Positions 37,025 to 44,579 of a DNA stretch of 64,000 nt are shown in pieces. The stretch's first letter is position 1. The number at the start of each line of letters is the position of its first letter. This stretch comes from Planctomycetota bacterium. GTDB taxonomy: Bacteria > Planctomycetota > UBA1135 > GCA-002748355. The notes under the pieces are model-generated. The model saw only the letters and a program-made list of their open reading frames with translations, had not been told where the DNA came from and ran no database searches. Both the position numbers and the translations under genes were made by a program. The stretch lies in contig JALUUL010000070.1 of the NCBI GenBank assembly GCA_027021385.1, positions 31,051 to 95,050 on the forward strand. Direction: 5' to 3'.

Positions 37025-38179
37025 ATGAATCGTGCTTTCCGTTTCCCCGCCGCGGCCGTCGCGGGCGCCTGTCTCTCCTGCGTTCTCCCCGCCCAGAAAG
37101 GCATCGTCTCTCCCCGGGAGTTCGCGAGAGTCGAAGGGTCTTCCGCGTCCTTTACTCCGTTCTTCCGGGCGAGTTCGAGTGCGGCTTCCCGGAAACACCA
37201 TGAACAGACGGTCCACGATCTCGGAAAGACCCCGGGCAAGATCTACGGGATCGCATTCCGGCGGGACGGGGTCTTGGGGAGGAGCACCGGCGCGCTCCCC
37301 TGCTGGGTCGAGGTCGAGATCGCGTGCTCGACCGCCGCGACGACGAGTGGAACGATGAGCCGGACCTTCGCCTCGAACGAGGGGAAGGACCGTACCGTCG
37401 TCCTCGCGAAGAAGAAGATCCGCTTCAACGCCTTTCCCATTTTTCCGGGGGGACCTCAGCCCTTCTCCTTCGTCTTTCCCTTCGACCAGAACCGGGTCTT
37501 CGGTTTCGGCGGAGGATCCCTCTGCGTGGACGTCACGGTCACGGACAACGATCTCTACGACGAGTCCACGAAGTCCTACAATTTCATCCATCTGGATCGG
37601 GTCTTCAACTCCACGACCGGGTTGCATTGGGACGGGGGGCACGGCTGCTTCGGGTCGGCGAACACCATCTTCCCGTTCTTTTCCCACTCCTACAGCTACG
37701 CCCGCCTCAACTACCTGAAGAACCGGAGAGAATTCTCGTACGTTGCGATCGGGGGGAACGGGAGACCTGGAGGGGCGGGCCTGCACCTGATGTCCACCGC
37801 CCTCCTTCCCCGGCCTAAGGAACTGACCCCGGCCTGCCGCCTCTACGTGGATCCGGGCAAGATCTTCCTTGTGCTTCCGGGGGCGGCGTCTTCCTCGCTC
37901 TCCACGGTCTACTATTTCCCCCCGCGTGGCGGTTTCCTGACCATCCCCTGGGAGAAGGGGTTGCGGGGTCTCAAGTTCTACGCGCAGTCGATCAACCTAG
38001 ATCCGGGCACGAACTCCTGGAACCTCGTGACCGGGAACTACTCGGAAGTGACCTTGCCGATGTACTCCGAGAAGAAGTTCCCCCTGTCCTATCTCTTTAC
38101 GACCGGCTTCACGTTCTACAACCGGACCGGATACCTGGTCACGGGGGCCGGGCTCGTCACCAAGTTCCTGACGCTCTGA
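37025..38179 (+). CDS. Secreted lineage-specific protein, repeat copy 3
   Basis: 384 residues, same signal peptide. The middle region (DRVFNSTTGLHWDGGHGCFG) agrees with copy 1, while the N-terminal variable block (EGSSASFTPFFRASSSAASR) is its own. A four-codon gap relative to the other copies lies before the IPWEK block (FPPRGGFLTIPWEK). The mosaic agreement, copy 1 in some blocks and unique in others, suggests recombination between copies. Function unknown. Confidence 0.85.
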   Translation: MNRAFRFPAAAVAGACLSCVLPAQKGIVSPREFARVEGSSASFTPFFRASSSAASRKHHEQTVHDLGKTPGKIYGIAFRRDGVLGRSTGALPCWVEVEIACSTAATTSGTMSRTFASNEGKDRTVVLAKKKIRFNAFPIFPGGPQPFSFVFPFDQNRVFGFGGGSLCVDVTVTDNDLYDESTKSYNFIHLDRVFNSTTGLHWDGGHGCFGSANTIFPFFSHSYSYARLNYLKNRREFSYVAIGGNGRPGGAGLHLMSTALLPRPKELTPACRLYVDPGKIFLVLPGAASSSLSTVYYFPPRGGFLTIPWEKGLRGLKFYAQSINLDPGTNSWNLVTGNYSEVTLPMYSEKKFPLSYLFTTGFTFYNRTGYLVTGAGLVTKFLTL

Positions 38180-38206
38180 CCCGAGGTTTCGGGGAGGCGC
38201 GGGCCC

Positions 38207-39703
38207 TCAATCCCGGCCGTGGCGGATCTTCCCCCAGCGCTCCTTGAAATCGAAACCCGGGGATTGGGCGAAGGTGTGGCAGGCGTAGCAGGCCGTCTTC
38301 GAGGGGAGGGGGGTGTGGGCCCGCCGCCGGAACTCCGCGCGTTGTTCCGGTCCGGTGTCCCGGGGCAGGCTTTTCCAGGTCTCGACGTGCTTCGAGCCCG
38401 GGCCGTGGCAGCTCTCGCAGCCGACGGCCGCGAGCTTCGGGCTCCGCTCCGCGCTCGTGAATCCCGAGACCTTCCCATAGCCCGTACTGTGGCAGGTCAC
38501 GCAGGCCGGGTGCCGGGTCGCGCGCCAGCCCTCCTCCTTCCCCCGATGGACGAGGCTCTCCCAGGCCTTCGCGTGAAGGGTCGACTTCCAGGTTTCGAAA
38601 GCCCGGGGATGGCAGGAGCGGCAGGCCTCGTTCCCGAGGTAGGTCGCTCCCCCGGGCGCGGGGTCCCGCCCGGCGAGGGCCTCTAGGATCTTCTCCTCCG
38701 TGATGCGCTTCTTGTGGTCAAGGAGGACCTGGAAGACCGCGGGGTCGGCCCCCTTCGGGGCCTTTCCCGGGCCCTCGGGCCGATGGGCCGGCAGGTCCTG
38801 TTTCGACAGGCGGAGCGCCTTGACGCCGCCGGCCTCGAGTTCGAGGGTGCAGAGGAGGAGGGCCTTTCCGTGCCATCCCGGATAGAGGAGGCGGGTTCGC
38901 GAGGGCCGGGAATCCCGGTGCAGGAAGGTCTCGGCCTCCTCCCGCGGTTCCTGGGACCCGTCGATCGAGAGGACGAGGTCCAGACCCGGAACGGTCCTCG
39001 CGATCCTCCGCGCCTCCGTCGCGCCTCCGTAGTTGACGAAGAGGAGGGTCAGGTCGTAGCGGTCCCCCCGCGGTCCGGCCTCCGCGAGGGCGCCGGCCAC
39101 GGCCTCCTCCGGGGGCAGGACCTTCCAGCCTTTCCCCTTCGGTCGCCCCTCGGGCCCCGCGAGCGAGAGGAGGCAGAGGCGGATCCCCGCGGCCTCCACG
39201 ATCCGGTACGGCAGATCGAAGAGGACGAGGAGGCGGTCCCCCTCGATGCGACGGAGATCCGTGACGAGGAAGGGCGGTCCGAAGGCCTCGTGGAAATCCC
39301 GGAGGAGGTCCATGCCGAGGGCCAGGTCGGTCGGGCCCAGGGGCAGCACGGGGTATCGGAGGTAGGCGCCGAGGATCGTGAGCGCCGTCTCGAAGCGGAG
39401 CTTCTCGAGGGGGTCGTTGCGGTGGATGAGCCGCCCCCCCTCGAGCGCGAGGTCGAACTCGTTCCGGTGGGCCTTCAACCACCAAGCGCGGCGGTCCAGG
39501 CCGCCGCTCTGGGCCGAGGCGCAGCCGCAGGGTTCGAGCTGGCCATCCATCCAACCGCTGAGCGCGAGTCTCAGGGTCTTCCCCGGGACGCGGGTTCCCT
39601 GGCTCCCGGTGTTCCGGGGAGAGGGGTCCTGTCCCGTGCGGGGAAGGGGGAGGAGGAAGAGGGCCAGGACGGGAAGGAGGGCGGGGATTCTGGAAGGCAT
39701 CAT
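38207..39703 (-). CDS. Exported tetrahaem cytochrome c with N-terminal metallophosphoesterase-like domain
   Basis: 498 residues. The signal peptide (ALLPVLALFLLPLPRTGQ) precedes a 5'-nucleotidase/UshA-like domain (about 45-320, LSGWMDGQLEPCGCASAQSGGLDRR, VNYGGATEARRIARTVPGLDLVLSIDG). The C-terminal domain has four CxxCH haem sites: CRSCH, CVTCH, CESCH and CYACH. The arrangement resembles cytochrome c554-type proteins found in Planctomycetota. Canonical phosphoesterase metal ligands are not evident in full, so the N-terminal domain may be structural. Probably a periplasmic electron carrier. Its ATG overlaps the stop of the DUF1573 gene by four bases. Confidence 0.85.
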   Translation of the reverse strand: MMPSRIPALLPVLALFLLPLPRTGQDPSPRNTGSQGTRVPGKTLRLALSGWMDGQLEPCGCASAQSGGLDRRAWWLKAHRNEFDLALEGGRLIHRNDPLEKLRFETALTILGAYLRYPVLPLGPTDLALGMDLLRDFHEAFGPPFLVTDLRRIEGDRLLVLFDLPYRIVEAAGIRLCLLSLAGPEGRPKGKGWKVLPPEEAVAGALAEAGPRGDRYDLTLLFVNYGGATEARRIARTVPGLDLVLSIDGSQEPREEAETFLHRDSRPSRTRLLYPGWHGKALLLCTLELEAGGVKALRLSKQDLPAHRPEGPGKAPKGADPAVFQVLLDHKKRITEEKILEALAGRDPAPGGATYLGNEACRSCHPRAFETWKSTLHAKAWESLVHRGKEEGWRATRHPACVTCHSTGYGKVSGFTSAERSPKLAAVGCESCHGPGSKHVETWKSLPRDTGPEQRAEFRRRAHTPLPSKTACYACHTFAQSPGFDFKERWGKIRHGRD

Positions 39704-40836
39704 GGTCCTGCGTGGAAGGCGGTGAAGGGCACCGTGCTCCGGGGATGATCGGGGTCCTTGCTCGAGAGGATGATCCGTCCGAGGATCCGGCGGCCGGTGA
39801 CGCCGCCCAGGTATTCGAGGTGGAGTCGCCAGCGGCGGTCCTCCCCTCCGTCGATCCAGGCGCGGAAACGGTTCCCGACCTCCCGGGCGCCGTCGACCTC
39901 GGCCCGGACCCCGACGACCTCGAAGCCCGGATCCTCCCGGGAACCGTGATAGATCAAGGTCAGGAAGCTCCTCCGGGATTCGGTGAAGGGGAATCGTGAG
40001 AGATCGATCCTGCGGAAAGGGAAGAACTCGAGGTTCGGCAGGAGGTCGGCGTGGACCTGCACCTTCGCGACGTAACCGCCGCCCAGGACGTCCTCGTCCA
40101 TGTCGGTCCGGAAGCGGAGTTCCCGGTGGAACGGGCCCGTCCTCCCCGCCGGTCCGAAGCGGATCAGGTAGCGGTGCCCCCCGTCGAGCTTGGGTTCGGT
40201 CTCCTCGAGCTTCAGGACCTCGTCGGTCCCCTCGATTCCCAGGATCCTGAAGGGGCCGCGCCGGAAGCCGGGCGTGAGTTCGAGGACGGCCAGCCCCTTC
40301 TGGTCCTTGCCCAGGCGTCCGAGCGAGATCGTGGGGGTCGGATGCACGAGGACGCGGGGGCGGATGTGGAAGCGGTAGGCGAGCCGCAGGGTTCCGACCT
40401 CGGCTTCGGGCTGGAAGTAGAGTTCGGTCGTCCCGGGTTCGAAGTGGTCCTCGGGAGGTCGGAGTCCGGTGAGGACCTCGACCCGCACTCTCAGGATCTC
40501 CCCCCCCTCCAGCCAGGTGATCCGGTAGTCCCCCTCGATCCGTTCGGGGGGGTCGTAGATCTTCCGGCGGAGGGGCCTTCCGCCCGCATCGAGCACGGCG
40601 AAAGCGACCCGCGTGCAGCTGCAGGCGTTCCGGTAACCCCGGAGGACGATGCGCTGCTTCGAACGGTTTCGAATCCGGAAGTCATGGAAGGGTCGGTCCC
40701 CGTGGCTCACGTCCCCGAAGTCGAAGGAGACCTCGTCCGCGGTCAGCCAGCGCCCCGGGGGGGGATTCCTGGCGGAATCCTCGGGACCGCAGCCGCAGGC
40801 CAGGAGAACGGGAAGGATCCGGATCAGGACTTTCAT
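39700..40836 (-). CDS. DUF1573-domain lipoprotein
   Basis: 378 residues with a lipoprotein signal (MKVLIRILPVLLAC, Cys14). The DUF1573 domain is EVSFDFGDVSHGDRPFHDF followed by RIRNRSKQRIVLRGYRNACSCTR, and the rest is Ig-like beta strands. DUF1573 proteins are periplasmic or surface proteins of unknown biochemical role, frequent in Planctomycetota and Bacteroidota. The shared CSC motif could bind metal or form a disulfide. It is coupled to the tetrahaem cytochrome, suggesting a joint periplasmic complex. The ATG at 40836 is chosen for the signal peptide over the frame open to 40995. Confidence 0.85.
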   Translation of the reverse strand: MKVLIRILPVLLACGCGPEDSARNPPPGRWLTADEVSFDFGDVSHGDRPFHDFRIRNRSKQRIVLRGYRNACSCTRVAFAVLDAGGRPLRRKIYDPPERIEGDYRITWLEGGEILRVRVEVLTGLRPPEDHFEPGTTELYFQPEAEVGTLRLAYRFHIRPRVLVHPTPTISLGRLGKDQKGLAVLELTPGFRRGPFRILGIEGTDEVLKLEETEPKLDGGHRYLIRFGPAGRTGPFHRELRFRTDMDEDVLGGGYVAKVQVHADLLPNLEFFPFRRIDLSRFPFTESRRSFLTLIYHGSREDPGFEVVGVRAEVDGAREVGNRFRAWIDGGEDRRWRLHLEYLGGVTGRRILGRIILSSKDPDHPRSTVPFTAFHAGP

Positions 40837-41148
40837 CTCGGTCCAAGATAGGCCGTACCTCCCTCGAACGGCACGCTTTCCGGCGGGGCGGCGTACATGG
40901 AGGGGGGCGTCCTCGCGGGCGCCCCCCTCCGGAGCTTGCGCTCCCGGGCAGATCCAGGAATCCAGTCGGGGAGAGGAAAGCAAGGGGCGGACCATCCGAG
41001 GGAGGAACGCCCCGATTTCGATCGATCCCGGTTTCCCGCTGCGGGCGGGACTTCCGGCCGGGGCCGGGGGAGGGGGGAGGGGGCGGGGTCCGCCGGAGCG
41101 GTTTCGATCCCGAACCCTGGCGGCGGCGCCATGGTCTCGGCGCCCGGG
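40837..41148. other. Intergenic region, no gene seen
   Basis: 312 bases between the DUF1573 gene and the sigma-54 regulator, both on the minus strand, so it holds the promoter for the DUF1573/cytochrome pair. No TGGCAC-N5-TTGC type sigma-54 element, terminator with a T-run, or small RNA was recognised. Confidence 0.5.
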
Positions 41149-42555
41149 TCAGCGGGCCCGCAGACGCCGGAGCTTGCGGTGGAGAGTCGTGTAGTCGATC
41201 CCGAGCCGGCGGGCCGCTGCGGCCTTGTTCCCTCCGCAGGCCTCGATCGCTTCCAGGATCCAATCCTGTTCGAGGCGCTCGACCGTCCGTTGGATCCGTT
41301 CCTTCAGCGGAAGCGATTCGAGCACCGGATCCCCCGGTGAGCGGGAAGGGTTGGTCCCTCCCGGGGATCCCGGTCCGAGGATCTCGAGGAGGGAGGGAAG
41401 GTCGATTTCGGCCTCGGGACGGAGGAGACAGAGTCTCCTCATCTCGTTGCGGAGTTCCCGGAGGTTGCCGGGCCAGGGGAGCCCGGAGAGATGCTCCTCG
41501 GCCTCGGCCGGGAGGAACGGAGGCCGCCTTCCCTGTTCCGCGGCCGCCTCGGCGAGGAAGTGACGCGCGAAGATCGGCACGTCGGCGGGACGTTCCTTGA
41601 GGGCGGGCAGCCGGACCCGGAACTCCGCGAGCCTGTGGAAGAGATCGAGGCGGAAGCTTCCCTCCTCCATCCGGGCCTCGAGGTCGTCGTTCGTCGCCGC
41701 GAGGATGCGGGCGTCGAAGGACCGGGGCCGCGAGGCGCCGAGAGGCAGGACCTCGCGCTCCTGGAGGCATCGGAGGAGCTTTCCCTGGAGGGCGGGGGAG
41801 AGGTTTCCGCATTCGTCGAGGAGGACGGTCCCTCCAGCGGCCTGTTCGAAGAGCCCCCTGTGGTCCCGATCGGCTCCGGTGAAGGCCCCCTTGCAATGAC
41901 CGAAGAGCATCGACTCGCTGAGGTTCTCGGGGAGGGCGCCGCAGTCGAAGGCGAGAAAGGGAGCCCCGGAGCGCGGGGAGGCCTCGTGAAGGGCCCGGGC
42001 GAAGACCTCCTTTCCCGTTCCCGATTCTCCCTCGATCAGGACCGTGAGGTCGGGGTGCGAGGCGAGGAGGCGGACCTGTCCTTCGAGTCTCCGGGCCGGG
42101 GCCGAGTTCCCGAAGAAGGGCGGGCGTTTTCGAACGCGTTTTCTCAGGTCCTGGATTTCCCTCCGCATCGAGAGATGGTCGAGGGCCCTCGCGACGACGG
42201 CCAGAAGGTGCTCGTTGTCGAAGGGTTTCGTCAGGTAGTCCCAGGCGCCGTCCTTGATCGCCTGGACCGCGGTCGCGACGTCCTCCATCGCGGAGATGAA
42301 GATGACCGGGAGCCTGGGCTCCTCGGCGTGCAGCTCCCGCATCAGGTCGAGCCCGGAGGCGCCGGGCATCTTGAGGTCCGTGACGACGGCGTCCCGACTC
42401 TCCTCCCTCCAGGCCTCGAGGGCTTCCTCGGCCGAGGAAGCCTCGGCCACCCGATACCCAGCCTTCTCGAAGACCCGGGCGAGGAGCCAGCGGAGATCGT
42501 CCTCGTCCTCGACGAGGAGGAGGGAGGGGGGGCGGCCTTTCCCGGAATCATCCAT
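41149..42555 (-). CDS. Sigma-54-dependent response regulator (NtrC family)
   Basis: 468 residues. The receiver has Asp60 in AVVTDLKMPG. The AAA+ domain has Walker [16 protein letters not shown], a canonical GAFTGA loop near residue 225 and VLLDECGN as Walker B. The Fis-type HTH is NKAAAARRLGIDYTTLHRKL. It is cotranscribed with, and overlaps by eight bases, the membrane histidine kinase upstream. It should activate sigma-54 promoters; targets unknown. Confidence 0.94.
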   Translation of the reverse strand: MDDSGKGRPPSLLLVEDEDDLRWLLARVFEKAGYRVAEASSAEEALEAWREESRDAVVTDLKMPGASGLDLMRELHAEEPRLPVIFISAMEDVATAVQAIKDGAWDYLTKPFDNEHLLAVVARALDHLSMRREIQDLRKRVRKRPPFFGNSAPARRLEGQVRLLASHPDLTVLIEGESGTGKEVFARALHEASPRSGAPFLAFDCGALPENLSESMLFGHCKGAFTGADRDHRGLFEQAAGGTVLLDECGNLSPALQGKLLRCLQEREVLPLGASRPRSFDARILAATNDDLEARMEEGSFRLDLFHRLAEFRVRLPALKERPADVPIFARHFLAEAAAEQGRRPPFLPAEAEEHLSGLPWPGNLRELRNEMRRLCLLRPEAEIDLPSLLEILGPGSPGGTNPSRSPGDPVLESLPLKERIQRTVERLEQDWILEAIEACGGNKAAAARRLGIDYTTLHRKLRRLRAR

Positions 42556-43717
42556 CGGAAACGCCCGGTATTTCGATGACGGCGAGGGTTCCTCCGCCCT
42601 TCCTTCGGGCGAGGGAGAGCCTTCCTCCGTCCTTCTCGCAGAGGTTGGCGCTGACCGTCAGTCCAAGCCCCGTGCCGTCGGGGCGCGTCGTGAAGAAGGC
42701 CTTCCCCGCCTTGTGGAGATGGGATTCGGGGATCCCCTGGCCCCGATCCCGGACCTCGATCCGGGCCCCTCCTTCGTGCCCTCGGACCCCGACCTCGATC
42801 GGACCCTCGTGGGGGCCGGCCTGGATCGCGTTCAACAGGAGGTTCAGGAGGGCTTGCTGGAGGTTCTCGGGGTCCACGAAGGCGGTCCTCGGTTCGGAGG
42901 CGGATTCGAGGAGGAGAGGAACCTCGGCTTCCCTGGCCTTCGGACCGGCGAGTTCCATCGCCTCCCGGACGACCTCGAGGAGGTCGACCTCCCGGGGGGC
43001 GTGGGTCTTCGTCCTTCCGAGATCGAGGAGACCGCGAAGGCGAAGGCAGGCCTTGTCGACCGCCCGCTCCATGACCCGCAGGCAATGGGTCCGGTCTCCG
43101 GGACCGAGTCCCTCCTCGTGCATGCTCTGGAGGGCGCTCTTCAGGACGGCGAAGGGATTCCGGAGTTCGTGGGCGACTCCCGCGGCTAGCTCCCCGACCG
43201 CCGCCAAGCCCTCCTGGTGGGCCAGCACCTCCTGCACCTCCTCGAGACGGCGCTCCTTGTCCGCGATCTCCCGCTTCCGGCGTTCGAGGTCCGCCTCGAG
43301 GATCCGGCGGGATTCGAGAAGTTCCGGGATCCAGAGAACGATGCCGTAGGCGATCAGGGAGAACCCGAGAAGGAGGGCCAGTCCCCTGTCGAGGGTGTCG
43401 GCGATCAGCGCGACGGTCTCGGGGGGGAAGACCTCCCCCTCGATGCGTCGCAGCAGGAAGGAAACGAGAAAACCGGTTCCGATCAGCAGGAGACCGAGTT
43501 CGATCATCCGGAACGGAAGGGAACGGATCTTCGGTTCCCGCAGCCCGATCCCGAAGAGGAACGTGAAGATGCCGAGGAAATAGAGGGGGCGCAGGGCCTC
43601 GGCGACTCCGGCCGCCGAACCGAAGAGGGACATGCCGAGGGTCAGGAGCGTGATCCAGGCGACCAGGATCCTGCTTCCCTTCGTCGGGGCGGGCGCGGTC
43701 GGGCAGGTCTCGGGCAT
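42548..43717 (-). CDS. Membrane-bound sensor histidine kinase
   Basis: 389 residues. Four or five membrane helices (residues about 17-135) are followed by a coiled coil (RRKREIADKERRLEEVQEVL), a HisKA H-box ELAAGVAHELRNPFAVL with His183, and a HATPase domain with LLNLLLNAIQAG, DRGQGIPES and GTGLGLTVS. The sensing domain is the membrane part itself, without a large periplasmic loop. Partner of the adjacent NtrC-type regulator. SD AAGGAGG lies directly before the ATG with a very short spacer. Confidence 0.92.
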   Translation of the reverse strand: MPETCPTAPAPTKGSRILVAWITLLTLGMSLFGSAAGVAEALRPLYFLGIFTFLFGIGLREPKIRSLPFRMIELGLLLIGTGFLVSFLLRRIEGEVFPPETVALIADTLDRGLALLLGFSLIAYGIVLWIPELLESRRILEADLERRKREIADKERRLEEVQEVLAHQEGLAAVGELAAGVAHELRNPFAVLKSALQSMHEEGLGPGDRTHCLRVMERAVDKACLRLRGLLDLGRTKTHAPREVDLLEVVREAMELAGPKAREAEVPLLLESASEPRTAFVDPENLQQALLNLLLNAIQAGPHEGPIEVGVRGHEGGARIEVRDRGQGIPESHLHKAGKAFFTTRPDGTGLGLTVSANLCEKDGGRLSLARRKGGGTLAVIEIPGVSDG

Positions 43718-43940
43718 GACCCTCCTTCATCGGTCCGCGGCCCGCCCGGCCTCGAGTCCGGGCTGGGGGGGAGAGGACATTCCCCCGTCCTTCGAAAGCC
43801 CCCGGGCGGGGGGGCCTTCGAGGGCTCCGGCTAGGTCCCCCTTCCAGCTGCTATCCTTGGGTTCTCCCGGCGGCCCGAGGAGGCCCTGGGGCCTCCGCGT
43901 GGGGATGTCCCGCCCCGCCCGCTTTTTCTCCGATGTTTTG

Positions 43941-44579
43941 ATGCCTTCGAGCGATTCCAAACTCCAGCCCCACAGGGATGCCGGGGCCTGGCCCGGGCTG
44001 ATCGAGAGTCTGTCGGTCGAGGCGATCCTCGTGCTGATCTCCACCTGGATGGGACGAAACCTGCGCCGGAGGCTGGATCCCGAGGATCTCTGGCAGGAGA
44101 CCCTGTATTGCGCCTGGCGCGACCGCGACCAGCACGAGTGGACGGATCTCCCCGCGTATCGTCGCTGGATCCTCGGCATCGCGAAGAACCGGGTCCGCGA
44201 GGCCTCAACGAGGATGCGCGCCCTGAAGCGCGGCGGCGGCGAGGCTCCTCGATCCCTCGCGACCTTCGAGGAGGGCCCCGAGGGTTCGAGGAGCCCGGCC
44301 GAGTTCCTTCCGCCGCACACGGTGACTCCGAGCCGGATCGCCGCTCTCCGGGAGAGACGCCTCGCGATCGAGACCTCCTTGCAGCGTCTTCCCGGGGAAT
44401 ACCGGGAGGCTCTCAGGTTGCGGTTGTTCGAGCAGCGATCCCTGAAGGAGGTCGCGGGGGAACTCGGGGTCTCCCTCGCGACGGCCAAGAAACGGGTCTA
44501 CCTCGGGGCGAGGCTCTACCGCCAGGCCCTGAAGGAGGTCCTGAGCCGGACCCCGGGGACCGGGGAAGGAGAGGAATGA
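43941..44579 (+). CDS. ECF RNA polymerase sigma factor
   Basis: 212 residues. Region 2 includes RRRLDPEDLWQETLYCAWRD (core-binding/-10 helix), then a linker with LPAYRRWILGIAKNRVRE. Region 4 includes LQRLPGEYREALRLRLFEQ and SLKEVAGELGVSLATAKKRV (-35 HTH). Planctomycete ECF factors are often paired with Ser/Thr kinases, as here: the stop overlaps the kinase start by four bases. No anti-sigma factor is present, so kinase phosphorylation may control it. An alternative in-frame ATG lies at 43905. Confidence 0.92.
   Translation: MPSSDSKLQPHRDAGAWPGLIESLSVEAILVLISTWMGRNLRRRLDPEDLWQETLYCAWRDRDQHEWTDLPAYRRWILGIAKNRVREASTRMRALKRGGGEAPRSLATFEEGPEGSRSPAEFLPPHTVTPSRIAALRERRLAIETSLQRLPGEYREALRLRLFEQRSLKEVAGELGVSLATAKKRVYLGARLYRQALKEVLSRTPGTGEGEE

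Larger units (their letters stand above)
34219..38196. repeat. Tandem triplication, period 1334 bp, of a secreted-protein gene with its leader
   Basis: Three direct repeats start at 34219, 35553 and 36887. Each has a nearly identical leader of about 138 bases and an open reading frame of 384-388 codons. Homology ends shortly after the last stop, near 38196. The first two starts are spaced exactly 1334 bases apart and so are the second and third. The third copy is 12 bases shorter inside the coding region. Confidence 0.93.

Noticed and set aside
34219..38196. CRISPR or transposon interpretation of the repeats
   Set aside because: The repeats are gene-length and coding, with no spacers, no transposase and no terminal inverted repeats.
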